A stretch of 64,000 nt of DNA, taken from positions 1-64,000 of the forward strand of contig JAHBWD010000008.1 in assembly GCA_019637175.1 (NCBI GenBank), given 5' to 3'. Below are positions 23,596 to 32,141 of the stretch, piece after piece. This DNA comes from Labilithrix sp. (GTDB lineage: Bacteria; Myxococcota_A; Polyangia; Polyangiales; Polyangiaceae). The notes beneath the pieces were generated by a model. The model did no database searches, was not told where the DNA came from, and worked only from the letters and a program-made list of their open reading frames with translations. Numbering within the stretch: position 1 is the first letter of the stretch; the number at the start of each line of letters is the position of its first letter. A program made the translations under genes and the position numbers.

Positions 23596-25359
23596 TCACT
23601 TCCCCTGACGCGCCTCGGTGACGAGCCAGCGGGCGAGCAGATCGATGTCGGCTGCGTCGAGCTCGCCGTCGAAGCGCGGCATGTGTCCCTTGCGATCGGC
23701 GTCGAGCGCGTGCTCGCGGTACGTCGCGAGGCTCGACGGGTTGGCGATCTGCGCGCGCGTCCACGCGACCGAGCCCCACCCCGCGAGCTCGGGCGCGAGG
23801 CCGGTCCCGGTGTCGTCGCCCTTGCCTTCGAAGAGATGGCACGTCGTGCAGCGCGTCGTGACGATCTCCTTGCCTCGCGCGACGCGTGAAGCGTCGGGCG
23901 ACGGCGCGCCGCCTTGCGAGGCGAGGAACGCCGCGACCGCGGCTTGATCCTCCTTCGGCATCGGCTTGAAGCCCTCGGCGCCGGGCGGCGGCGTCTCGAC
24001 CGACGGCATCTCTCCTTTGTACGGCGTGCGACCGAAGCGCTCGTCGCCGTCGGGATCGCGCAGCGTGCTCAGCGCCCACGCTTCGGTGCCCCATCCGGTG
24101 AGCACCGGGCCGCGACGATCCTTCTCGCTCCCATAACGCCCGAGCGTGTGGCAGCTCCCGCAGTGCTTCTCGAAGAGCTCGGGCCCGCGAAGCGACGGAT
24201 CGCGCCGCATCATCGCGAGCGGTCCGTCCGGCGGAACGCCTTCCATCGCGAGGCGATTCGCGATCGCCGCGCGCTCGTCGGCCTTCACGCGCTCCTTCTG
24301 GAACGCCTGATCCGCCGCGTCCGTCCGCGCCGATTGGACCGTGAGCGCCACGGCGTTCAGCACGACGAAGAAGAACGGCGCGAGCACCTTGAGCCGCGGG
24401 CGCAGCGCCGTCCCCTCCTTGCGATCGAGCAGCGGCAGCGCGAACAAATACGCGCCCACGAGCGAGGGCAGCACCACCGTGCCGACGAGCTCGAGCGGAC
24501 CATGGAACCACTTGAGCAGCTCGAACAGCGAGAGGAAATACCACTCGGGCCGCGCGGGGTAGTCGCTCGACGGATCGGCCGGCGCGTCGAGCGGCGCGCC
24601 GTGCGCCCGCCACGCGAGGGCGAAGACGACGCCCACCACGACGAGCACCGCGCCGACGTCCTTGGCGAGCTGCTTCGGGAAGAACGCGTCGACGCGCGAC
24701 GGATCCGCCTTGGCGCTCGGCGTCACGCCGTGACGCCGGAAGAGCGCGACGTGCGCGCCCGCGAGCGCCACGAGGAGCGCCGGAAGCACGAAGACGTGCA
24801 ACGCGTAGAACCGCGTCAGCGTGAGGCTCCCGTACTCCGAACCTCCTTGCATCAGCTTCTGTGTCGCGTCGCCGACGACCGGCACGGTGCCCGCGATGTT
24901 CGTCGCGACGCGCGTCGCCCAGTAACCCTTCTGATCCCACGGCAGGAGATAGCCCGTGAGCGCGAAGCCGAGCGTGATCGCGAGGAGCGCGAGGCCGAGC
25001 CACCACGTCACCTCGCGCGGCTTCTTGTACGCGCCGAAGGTCGCGACCTGCATCATGTGCAAGCCGAGGACGATCACCATCGCCTGCGCGCCGAAGTGGT
25101 GGAGGCCGCGCACGAGCCAGCCGCCCGTCTGCGTGAACGTGATGTAGTGAACGCTCGCCCACGCCGTCTTGTCGCTCGGCGCGTAGCTCGTCATCAGCGC
25201 GACGCCGGTGACGGCCTGCACGAGGAACGTCCCGAGCAGCGCGCTGCCGAACACGTATGCCCAGCGCGCGCCGCCCCGGATCGGCTCGTCGAGCAGGTGC
25301 GCGAGGAGCTTCTTGTGCCCGGTGCGCTCGTCGAGCCAGTCGTTCAAGCGCGAGATCAC
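23596..25359 (-). CDS. Cytochrome b fused to a dihaem cytochrome c tail
   Basis: 587 residues; the GTG at 25359 overlaps the Rieske stop (GTGA) and has GGTGGAG upstream. The N-terminal 380 or so residues are cytochrome b: haem ligands in HHFGAQAMVIVLGLHMM and RFYALHVFV...GAHVALF, and the Qo motif RPEWYFLSLFELLKW, with about eight membrane helices. The C-terminal 200 residues carry two c-type haem sites, CGSCH and CTTCH, separated by about 100 residues. With the Rieske gene it forms a cytochrome bc-type quinol oxidoreductase in which cytochrome c1 is replaced by a covalently attached dihaem domain. It passes electrons from quinol to a periplasmic acceptor. Confidence 0.88.
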   Translation of the reverse strand: MISRLNDWLDERTGHKKLLAHLLDEPIRGGARWAYVFGSALLGTFLVQAVTGVALMTSYAPSDKTAWASVHYITFTQTGGWLVRGLHHFGAQAMVIVLGLHMMQVATFGAYKKPREVTWWLGLALLAITLGFALTGYLLPWDQKGYWATRVATNIAGTVPVVGDATQKLMQGGSEYGSLTLTRFYALHVFVLPALLVALAGAHVALFRRHGVTPSAKADPSRVDAFFPKQLAKDVGAVLVVVGVVFALAWRAHGAPLDAPADPSSDYPARPEWYFLSLFELLKWFHGPLELVGTVVLPSLVGAYLFALPLLDRKEGTALRPRLKVLAPFFFVVLNAVALTVQSARTDAADQAFQKERVKADERAAIANRLAMEGVPPDGPLAMMRRDPSLRGPELFEKHCGSCHTLGRYGSEKDRRGPVLTGWGTEAWALSTLRDPDGDERFGRTPYKGEMPSVETPPPGAEGFKPMPKEDQAAVAAFLASQGGAPSPDASRVARGKEIVTTRCTTCHLFEGKGDDTGTGLAPELAGWGSVAWTRAQIANPSSLATYREHALDADRKGHMPRFDGELDAADIDLLARWLVTEARQGK

Positions 25360-25964
25360 GTCTCCACCTTCTCGGGCACGCCGATGCGGAAGCGGCGGAA
25401 CTCGACGGCGACGAAGCCGTCTTCGATGCGCGTCGCGAGCGTGTCGAGATCGCGCGGCGACGGCCCGCTCTTGCGCTTGCCGTCGGAGCCGAACGCCGAG
25501 GTGTGACACGGGCACGCGAAGCCGCCGGCCTCGGGCGCGGCGTTGACCGAGCAGCCGAGGTGCGGGCACACGGCGGAGAATGCGGTCACGTCGTCGCCGT
25601 TGCGCAAGAGCCACACGCTCCCGAGCTCGACGCCGCGCTCGACGGTCCATGCGTCGCGGCGATCGGAGACGATCGCGACACGCTTGGCCTGACCCGGCGT
25701 GAGCTCGCCGAGCTTGACGGTGCGCACCCACCGCCCGCTTCCGGCGCCGGCGCCGAGCGGCGCGGCGACGAACGCCGCGGCTGGGATCGCGCTCGCGGCG
25801 GCGATCGCGCAGGTGCCTGCGCAGATCGCGAGCGTCAGCGCGCGCCGCGAGGTCTCTTGCGGCTTCGGGGCGGAGCCGTCGGTCGCGCGCGGCGACTCGG
25901 GGGACTCGTCGGAGGGTGCGTCGGACACGAACGACACGATCGATGTCTTCGGTCTTCCTGGCAA
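25356..25964 (-). CDS. Rieske iron-sulphur protein of a cytochrome bc complex
   Basis: 202 residues from TTG 25964; GTG codons at 25935 and just downstream are possible starts. A membrane anchor follows SRR at about residues 39-65 (LTLAICAGTCAIAAASAIPA), so Tat-type export is likely. The Rieske cluster ligands are CPHLGC and CPCHTSAF, 15 residues apart, with the flanking GDDVTAFSAV strand. The gene is first in the operon; cytochrome b overlaps its stop. Confidence 0.88.
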   Translation of the reverse strand: MPGRPKTSIVSFVSDAPSDESPESPRATDGSAPKPQETSRRALTLAICAGTCAIAAASAIPAAAFVAAPLGAGAGSGRWVRTVKLGELTPGQAKRVAIVSDRRDAWTVERGVELGSVWLLRNGDDVTAFSAVCPHLGCSVNAAPEAGGFACPCHTSAFGSDGKRKSGPSPRDLDTLATRIEDGFVAVEFRRFRIGVPEKVET

Positions 25965-25987
25965 CCCTTCTGTTCATTTGCCGCAGA

Positions 25988-25993
25988 TACAAT
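25988..25993 (+). promoter_or_regulatory. Putative -10 element before the esterase-like gene
   Basis: TACAAT within agaTACAATgg, 16 bases before the ATG at 26009, in the gap between the divergent Rieske and lipoprotein genes. No good -35 box was found. Confidence 0.3.
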
Positions 25994-26008
25994 GGCTCTG
26001 CTGACGCC

Positions 26009-26842
26009 ATGGATCGCGACCTCTCACGCTCGGCACTGTTCGCGGCGATCGTCGTGGCGACGGCGTGTCGGCCGACCACGAGCGCGGCGCCCGACGCGCC
26101 TCCGCCCGCTCCGTCACCTTCGCTGCCGGCGACGCCGGATGCGGCTCCTCCTCCGACTCCTCCTGCTCCGCCGCCGCCGCGCGCGATCGGCCCGTACGAG
26201 CGCCCGTTCGACGGCAAGCGCGACGTCTACTACGTCGTGCCGCGCAAGCCCGGCCCCGCGCGCCTCGTCGCCAACCTCCACGGCGTGTGCAATCCACCGG
26301 GCTACGCGTGCGGCTACTGGGTCAACGCGGCCGCCGACGTCGGCTTCCTCGTGTGCCCGACGGGCAACGCGCGCTGCGGACGAGACGGGCCGCCGACGTG
26401 GACCCAGCCCGCGGCTGCGATGGACGCCGATCTCGAGAAGGCCATCGCGGTCGTCGACGCGGAGTATCCCGGCGAGATCTCGCGCGAGGGATCGATCCTC
26501 ACGGGCTTCTCCCTCGGCGCGTACGCCGCCGCGCAGATCGCGCGCGCGCACCCGGGCCGCTGGCCGTACTTGATCCTCACCGAGGCCGACGTGCCGCTCG
26601 ACGCCGCGCAGCTCCGCGCCGCCGGCGTGAGGGCCGTCGCGCTCGTCGCGGGCGAGATCGGCAATCAGCTCGCGGGCGAGCGGCGCACCGTCGACAAGCT
26701 CACGAAGCAAGGCTTCCCCGCGCGCCTCTGGGTGATGAAGGGCGCGGGCCACCACTACTCGGCCGACATCGACGCCATCATGAGCGAGGCGATGGCGTTC
26801 GTGGTCTCCGCGGGCGACGCGCCCGACGCCGGCGATCGTTAG
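26009..26842 (+). CDS. Lipoprotein with alpha/beta-hydrolase fold
   Basis: 277 residues, ATG at 26009. The signal peptide ends in VVATAC, followed by a Pro/Ala linker of about 45 residues. The hydrolase core has an oxyanion-type strand (ARLVANLHGV), the nucleophile elbow GFSLG (Ser about 170), and a late His in KGAGHHYSADID, in the order of an alpha/beta hydrolase. A candidate acid residue lies near LTEADVP. Four cysteines in CNPPGYACGYW and CPTGNARCG suggest disulphides. It is probably an esterase or poly-ester hydrolase tethered to the outer membrane; substrate unknown. Confidence 0.7.
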   Translation: MDRDLSRSALFAAIVVATACRPTTSAAPDAPPPAPSPSLPATPDAAPPPTPPAPPPPRAIGPYERPFDGKRDVYYVVPRKPGPARLVANLHGVCNPPGYACGYWVNAAADVGFLVCPTGNARCGRDGPPTWTQPAAAMDADLEKAIAVVDAEYPGEISREGSILTGFSLGAYAAAQIARAHPGRWPYLILTEADVPLDAAQLRAAGVRAVALVAGEIGNQLAGERRTVDKLTKQGFPARLWVMKGAGHHYSADIDAIMSEAMAFVVSAGDAPDAGDR

Positions 26843-26910
26843 CGCGCTATCGCCGAGCGCCCCGGTCATTGACGGTAACCACTCCTCCGCGAAAAACACG
26901 GGCGAGCCCC

Positions 26911-26927
26911 CTGGAACGTCACTTGCT
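26911..26927 (+). promoter_or_regulatory. Sigma54 promoter
   Basis: cTGGAACGtcacTTGCT matches the -24/-12 consensus TGGCACG-N4-TTGCW at all but one position. GG (26913-26914) and GC (26925-26926) are exactly 10 bases apart. It lies 76 bases upstream of the ATG at 27003. A sigma54 activator is encoded at 19098-23240. Confidence 0.65.
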
Positions 26928-27002
26928 TGGCGGCCGCTGCTCGATTCCTTACGGCGCACGACTGTGCCACTTGAAGCCCGCCCGCGGGCGACGGAGCTCT
27001 CG

Positions 27003-28481
27003 ATGAAAAGCAGCCTAATCGCCGGACTCTTCACGTCGTTCGCCGGGGTGATCGTCGCGTGCGGAGCGACCGTGCAGAGTGAGCCACAGCCCGATCCGCC
27101 TGTCGCGGACGCCGGGCCGGCGCCCGACGCGAACGCCGACGCACCGACCAAGCCGTCGTCGTGCTCGGCGCCGCTCGTCGATCCCAAGTGCGCGACGCAG
27201 ACGCCGGCGCCGACCACGCCGGCGGCGGTCGAGACGTTCGTCAAAGACAACGCGATCCCGCTGCGCTGCGACGGCGGAGGCAACGAGGCCGTCTGGGATC
27301 TTCGCCCGCTCGTCGATCTCTACGGCGATCAGAAGATCTTCATGATCGGCGAGGTCCACGGATCGAACGAGATCGGGATCGTCAGCTCGCTCGTCTTCGA
27401 GGAGCTCGCCGCGAAGAAGCTCGTCAACGTCGTCGCGTTCGAGCTGCCGATGGATCTCGAGCCCGCGCTCCAGCGCTACGTCGACACGGGCAAGGATCCG
27501 ATGGCCGAGCAGATGATCCGCAGCATGGCGACGAACATGTTCGGCGCGATCCTCCCGAAGAGCGCGCGGGCGCTCGCGGCCAAGGGCGTCGCGCTCCGCG
27601 TCGGCGCCGTCGACATTCCGTACGATCCGGCGACGCCCGTCGCCGCCATTCAGGAGGTCGCGGCCAAGCTCACGACCCAGAAAGACGTCGTGCTCGCGAC
27701 GCTGCCCACGAACGCGACCCCGGGGAACCCGGCCGACGTGCAGGCCGCCAACGCGTACTTCGATCACATCACGAGCAAGAAGACGGAGATCTGCGCCGAG
27801 CTCTCGGAGGCAGACTGCGATCGGCTCGTGGCGATGACGCACGCGCTCTGGTGCGTGGTGCTCTCCGACGATCGCGGCGGCAGCGAGCAGTGGTTCGCGC
27901 GGCGCGAGCAGGTCATCTACTACAACATGCACGCGAAGATGACGGCGGAGACCGACCGCATGTTCTTGCACATGGGCGCGGCCCACACGAACAAGCTCTC
28001 CTTCTCCGCCGGCAGCCGCATGGCGAAGGAGTGGCCGCTCACGAAGGGCAGGGTCTTCTCCGTCGCGCCGGCGTACGGCGACGGGAGCGTCATCTGGTAC
28101 GGAGGCGACATGGATCTGCCGGGAGAGCCGGAGAGCATCGTCTCCGCGCTCGGCGCCGACGCGCAGCCGTTCTTCATGTCGACGACGCGCCCGAGCGCGA
28201 CCTGCCAGGCGAACCCGATCCAAGACGAGCCGGAGCAGACGGTGGGCGTCGGCGGCACGCGCGGCGAGGTCTACGACGGCTACATCCACTACGGCAAGCT
28301 GACGTCCGAGCGGCGCCCAGGCGACACCAAGCTCTCGCGCGCCGGCGCTTCGCCCAGCGACGGCGCGAGGGCCGCGTCGAGCCTCGACGCGACGTCGGCG
28401 CGGATCCTCGCGTTCCGCGCCACGATCGAGCGGCGCGAGCGCGAGGCGCTCACCGCGCGCGGCGTTGGCGCGCGGCGATGA
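27003..28481 (+). CDS. Erythromycin-esterase/ChaN-like lipoprotein
   Basis: 492 residues, ATG with GGAG upstream. Lipobox GVIVAC, then an Asp/Pro spacer. From about residue 100 the core resembles the EreA/ChaN superfamily: FMIGEVHGSNEIG (metal or catalytic His/Glu), VVAFELPMDLEPAL, REQVIYYNMHAKM, and MFLHMGAAHTNK. These four blocks fall in the order seen in erythromycin-esterase-type proteins. The reaction cannot be inferred, as most members are uncharacterised. Six cysteines are present, in keeping with an exported protein. It has its own sigma54 promoter, so expression is likely conditional. Its 3' end overlaps the convergent hydrolase gene by 32 bases. Confidence 0.7.
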   Translation: MKSSLIAGLFTSFAGVIVACGATVQSEPQPDPPVADAGPAPDANADAPTKPSSCSAPLVDPKCATQTPAPTTPAAVETFVKDNAIPLRCDGGGNEAVWDLRPLVDLYGDQKIFMIGEVHGSNEIGIVSSLVFEELAAKKLVNVVAFELPMDLEPALQRYVDTGKDPMAEQMIRSMATNMFGAILPKSARALAAKGVALRVGAVDIPYDPATPVAAIQEVAAKLTTQKDVVLATLPTNATPGNPADVQAANAYFDHITSKKTEICAELSEADCDRLVAMTHALWCVVLSDDRGGSEQWFARREQVIYYNMHAKMTAETDRMFLHMGAAHTNKLSFSAGSRMAKEWPLTKGRVFSVAPAYGDGSVIWYGGDMDLPGEPESIVSALGADAQPFFMSTTRPSATCQANPIQDEPEQTVGVGGTRGEVYDGYIHYGKLTSERRPGDTKLSRAGASPSDGARAASSLDATSARILAFRATIERREREALTARGVGARR

Positions 28482-29526
28482 TGCCCTCGCGCTCGAGCAT
28501 CGAGGCGAGGCTCCGGAAGGCCTGCGAGCGCCCGAGCTGCACGAGGTGACCGCCCGGGATCATCAAGATCTCGCACGCGAAGTGGCGCGCGATCCGGCGC
28601 GCGTGCGCGCTCGGCGTGATGCGATCGTGCTCGGCCGCGACGACGAGCGTGCGTGAGCGAGGCACGAGCAGCGGGCGCGCGAGCGGGCTCACCACCCAGT
28701 TCGCGCGCTCGAGCGCGGCGTGCTGCGCCTCGACCTGCTCGCCGGCGCCGAGCCGGCCTTGCTCGCGCGCGAAGTCGGCGACCGACGCGAGCGGGATCAT
28801 CGGCATCGCGAAGTCGAGATCGCGCGAGACCGTCGCGAGGAGCGACGTCGTGTAGCCGCCGAGGCTCATGCCCATCACGCCGACGTGCGGCGCGCCGCGC
28901 GCGCGCAGCCAGCGCGCGAGCGAGGTGATGTCGGCGACCGCCTGGCGGAAGCCCTCGTTCGTGAAGCGCGGATCGGCGCTCGGAAAGTTCGGCGCGCCTC
29001 GTCGCGCGCCCGCGCGCATCGCGTGGAACGGGAGCAAGGGCAGCGCGACGTCGAGGCCGCGGCGCGCGAGCCACGCGATCGGCCACTGCGCCTCTTCGAG
29101 CATCCAGTGGCCGCCCATGTATCCGTGGATCGCGATGATCGCGGGCCGCCTCGCGCCGTCGCCCAGGACGAGGCGCGCGCGCGCCGTTCGGTTCTCGATC
29201 CGCGCGAGGTACTTGTCGGCGAGGTCGGAGAGGAACGGCGCGAACGGGCTCGGCCACGTCGCGTCGAACGTCTCGACGCCGCGCTCGCGCTTGACCGATT
29301 CGAGCCGCGGATCGATCGCCGGCGGGGGCACGAAGAAGCGCTCGGGATCCGCGATGAGCTCCTCGCCATAAGCTCGCTGGATCGCCGCGAGCACCTCGAG
29401 GCGCTCCTCGTGCGTGAGGTTCTCCGCGCGCGCGCTGTCGCGCGCGCCGCGCATCTGCATCGCGACGACGACGGCGCGATCCACCGCTCCCACCGCAGTC
29501 CCGATGACGCGCCTCCACGGAGCCAC
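28450..29526 (-). CDS. Alpha/beta hydrolase (ABHD18-like)
   Basis: 358 residues from GTG 29526; further upstream codons would run into the divergent gene. Contains the oxyanion HGYMGGHW segment (RPAIIAIHGYMGG), the nucleophile elbow GMSLGGYTT (Ser about 227), an acid-side strand TLVVAAEHDRI and a late His in MIPGGHLVQLG. The catalytic triad therefore looks complete. No signal peptide, so cytoplasmic. Similar long hydrolases with an N-terminal extension are widespread and uncharacterised. Substrate unknown. Confidence 0.75.
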   Translation of the reverse strand: MAPWRRVIGTAVGAVDRAVVVAMQMRGARDSARAENLTHEERLEVLAAIQRAYGEELIADPERFFVPPPAIDPRLESVKRERGVETFDATWPSPFAPFLSDLADKYLARIENRTARARLVLGDGARRPAIIAIHGYMGGHWMLEEAQWPIAWLARRGLDVALPLLPFHAMRAGARRGAPNFPSADPRFTNEGFRQAVADITSLARWLRARGAPHVGVMGMSLGGYTTSLLATVSRDLDFAMPMIPLASVADFAREQGRLGAGEQVEAQHAALERANWVVSPLARPLLVPRSRTLVVAAEHDRITPSAHARRIARHFACEILMIPGGHLVQLGRSQAFRSLASMLEREGIIAARQRRAR

Positions 29527-29587
29527 GAGATCATTATGACACGTCGCCTTCGGCGGATCGCAATCGCGGTGTAGGCTGCCCTTCTGC

Positions 29588-30487
29588 ATGGCTCGGTTTG
29601 CCGTCAATCGCCTCGGCGCGCTCGCGATGCGCGAGGCCTATCGCCGCGAAGTCATCCCCGAGCGCGGCCTGTGGTGGCTCGCCGCGGCCGGCATGCGCGA
29701 CTGGTATCGCGTCCTCGGAAAGCGCTTGGCGCCTCACTTCGTCGACGACCTCGAAGGCACGCGCGCGCTCCTCTCGCGCCTCAGCGTGCGCATGTTCGAG
29801 CGCCGCTGGGACGCGCTGTCGCGAACGCTCCCCCGCCGCCTCCCCGATCGCGCCGATGATCCTCGCGCGGTCGCGCTCCTCATGAGCGCGCTCTACCGCG
29901 CCGAGATCGATCCGAAGGCCGCGTGGATCTTCGCCGCGCTCGGCGGCCCGCCGATCACGATCGGCGAGCGCCTCCGCGCGCGCACGCTCCGCGCGAAGCT
30001 CGGCGTACGCGCGCGATGGGAGGAGGTCGCGACCCACCTCGGCGAGCTGCTCGTCGTGCTCACCGAAGATCTCCCGGCGCACCTCCCTCACGCGCGCAAG
30101 ATCCTCGGCGAGGTGTGCTTCGACGCCGGCGCGCGCTACGCCGCGCGCGTCAAGAGCGCGTTCGGCTTCCCCGACGTGCCCGACGATCCGCCCAAGGCCG
30201 CGATGGAGATCCTGCGGATGAGCGAGTACGTCTTCCGCGTGAACCCCGAGCACTGGTCGGAGAGCGACGGCCGCTCCGGCTGGCTCGAGGGCACCGCGTG
30301 CCCTTGGTACACGCGCCCCGGCTGGAACGGCGCGCACTGCGGGATCTTCGGTCAGTTCCAGTCAGGCATCGCCTCGGTGTTCGGTCTTCGTTATCACCTC
30401 TCGAAGACGATCCCGAAACACGGCGGGCAGACCTGTCGCATCGACGTCAAGCCGATCACGTTGCGGCGCAAGGAAGCCTCGACGTGA
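29588..30487 (+). CDS. Unknown protein coupled to a flavin monooxygenase
   Basis: 299 residues, ATG start. The N-terminal 200 residues are helical and Arg/Leu-rich. The C-terminal 80 residues have a denser pattern: CPWYTRPGWNGAHC, GIFGQFQSGIASVFGL, and GGQTCRIDVKPI. The closing Gly-x-Cys strand resembles that of V4R and ATC-hydrolase-type domains, but the match is too weak to name. No membrane helix. The stop overlaps the start of the monooxygenase gene (GTGA), so the two are co-translated and probably act on one substrate or pathway. Confidence 0.6.
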   Translation: MARFAVNRLGALAMREAYRREVIPERGLWWLAAAGMRDWYRVLGKRLAPHFVDDLEGTRALLSRLSVRMFERRWDALSRTLPRRLPDRADDPRAVALLMSALYRAEIDPKAAWIFAALGGPPITIGERLRARTLRAKLGVRARWEEVATHLGELLVVLTEDLPAHLPHARKILGEVCFDAGARYAARVKSAFGFPDVPDDPPKAAMEILRMSEYVFRVNPEHWSESDGRSGWLEGTACPWYTRPGWNGAHCGIFGQFQSGIASVFGLRYHLSKTIPKHGGQTCRIDVKPITLRRKEAST

Positions 30488-31815
30488 GCTTCGAGCGCGT
30501 ATGCCTCATCGGCGCCGGCTCTTCGGGCATCGCCGTGGTGAAGGCCCTCGCCGACGCCGGCGTCGCCTTCGACTGCTTCGAAGCGAGCGATCGGGTCGGC
30601 GGCAACTGGGTCTTCGGCAACAAGAACGGGATGAGCGCCGCGTACGAGGGGCTCTACATCAACACGTCGCGCGATCGGATGCAGTACGCCGATCACCCGA
30701 TGCCGCGCTCGTACCCCGACTTCCCGCATCACACGCAGATCGCGGCCTACTTCGACGACTACGTCGATCGATTCGGGCTACGCGACAAGATCACGTTCGA
30801 GGCGAAGGTCGAGCACGCCGCGCTCGAGGGCGATCGATGGCGCGTGCGCGTCACGAAGAACGGCGCCGCCTCCGAGCGCACCTACGACGCGCTCCTCGTC
30901 GCCAACGGCCACCACTGGGATCCGCTCTGGCCCGACCCGCCGTATCGCGGCGCCTTCGACGGCCGGCAGCTCCACGCCCACGACTATCGATCGAAGGACG
31001 AGCTGCGCGGCAAGCGCGTCGTCGTCGTCGGCATGGGCAACAGCGCGATGGACATCGCGGTCGAGTCGAGCGAGGTCGCGCGGCGAACGTTCCTCAGCGC
31101 GCGACGCGGCGTCCACGTCGTGCCGAAGTACATGTTCGGCAAGCCGCTCGATCAGATCGTCACCTCGGCGCGCGTCCCGTGGCGCGTACGGCGGCGCATG
31201 GCGGAGACGATCCACAGGCTCGTCGTCGGCGACATGGAGCGCTACGGGCTCCCCAAGCCCGATCATCGCCTGCTCGAGGCGCACCCGACGATCTCGGGCC
31301 GCATCCTCGATCGCCTCGGCCACGGCGCGATCACGCCGAAGCCCAACGTCGCCGCGCTGCGCCCGAAGGCGGTCGAGTTCGCCGACGGCACCGTCGAAGA
31401 GGCCGACGTCATCGTCTGGTGCACCGGCTACAAGGTCACGTTCCCCTTCTTCGACCCTCGCTTCGTCTCCGCCGAAGGCAACGATCTCCCCCTCTTCTTC
31501 CGCGTCTTCCACCCGAAGCACCGCGGGCTCATGTTCGTCGGGCTCCTCCAGCCGCTCGGCGCGATCATGCCGCTCGCCGAGGCGCAGGGAAAATGGATCG
31601 CGAAGTACCTGCGCGGCGCCTACGCCCTCCCCGACGCGCGCGAGATGCAGCGCTTCATGGACGACGAACGCCGCGCCATGTTCGCCCGCTACGTCCCTTC
31701 GAAGCGCCACACGATGCAGGTCGACTTCGACGACTACCTACGCGATCTCGATCAAGAGCTCCGCCGCGGCGAAAAACGAGCGATCAGAACACGTAAGGGT
31801 TCGCGCCCGCAGTGA
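30484..31815 (+). CDS. FAD-dependent flavin-containing monooxygenase
   Basis: 443 residues, GTG 30484 overlapping the previous stop. FAD-binding GAGSSG (residues 9-14) and GGNWVFG; NADPH-binding GMGNSAMD; and the FMO signature FDGRQLHAHDY matching F-x-G-x3-H-x3-Y between them. A late ATG-like CTGYKVTFPF motif is also present. FMOs oxidise soft nucleophiles (N, S) or ketones with NADPH and O2. The paired unknown gene offers no substrate clue. Its 3' end overlaps the convergent small gene by 32 bases. Confidence 0.85.
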   Translation: MSFERVCLIGAGSSGIAVVKALADAGVAFDCFEASDRVGGNWVFGNKNGMSAAYEGLYINTSRDRMQYADHPMPRSYPDFPHHTQIAAYFDDYVDRFGLRDKITFEAKVEHAALEGDRWRVRVTKNGAASERTYDALLVANGHHWDPLWPDPPYRGAFDGRQLHAHDYRSKDELRGKRVVVVGMGNSAMDIAVESSEVARRTFLSARRGVHVVPKYMFGKPLDQIVTSARVPWRVRRRMAETIHRLVVGDMERYGLPKPDHRLLEAHPTISGRILDRLGHGAITPKPNVAALRPKAVEFADGTVEEADVIVWCTGYKVTFPFFDPRFVSAEGNDLPLFFRVFHPKHRGLMFVGLLQPLGAIMPLAEAQGKWIAKYLRGAYALPDAREMQRFMDDERRAMFARYVPSKRHTMQVDFDDYLRDLDQELRRGEKRAIRTRKGSRPQ

Positions 31816-32113
31816 TGAGCTTCTCGGCGTGACCGTGAAGCGTGACCTTGCGGCCACCGCCCTCCACGTGGACGCGCGCGTCGGTGACGTTGGCGACCGC
31901 CTCGTGGCCCCCGAGCATCACGATCAGGCGGTGATCGGTGTCGGGCGCGACGTCGACGCCGACGAGGTGACCCTTGGCGTCGAGGAGCAAGCGCGCGTCG
32001 TGGTCGCCGTTGAGCTCCGGCCTCGCCCCCGCTTCGGCGTAGACGAAGACCTTACCCAGGGCGGGATCGTGCGCGTAGCTCGTCGCGCGCGTCTCGGGGA
32101 GCATGGGCCACAT
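31784..32113 (-). CDS. Small beta-rich protein, unknown
   Basis: About 109 residues from ATG 32113 (GTG 32122 and ATG 32104 also possible). Alternating strands are visible: KVFVYAEAGARPEL, ARLLLDAKGHLVGVDV, HRLIVMLGGHEAVANV, ARVHVEGGGRKVTLHG. No signal peptide or catalytic motif. The strand-turn repetition suggests a compact beta fold. It lies between the monooxygenase and photolyase genes and starts 29 bases before the end of the latter, on the same strand, so it may be the second gene of a photolyase operon. Confidence 0.5.
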   Translation of the reverse strand: MWPMLPETRATSYAHDPALGKVFVYAEAGARPELNGDHDARLLLDAKGHLVGVDVAPDTDHRLIVMLGGHEAVANVTDARVHVEGGGRKVTLHGHAEKLITAGANPYVF

Positions 32114-32141
32114 CCTAGGCACGGAACGGACGGGGCGCCAC

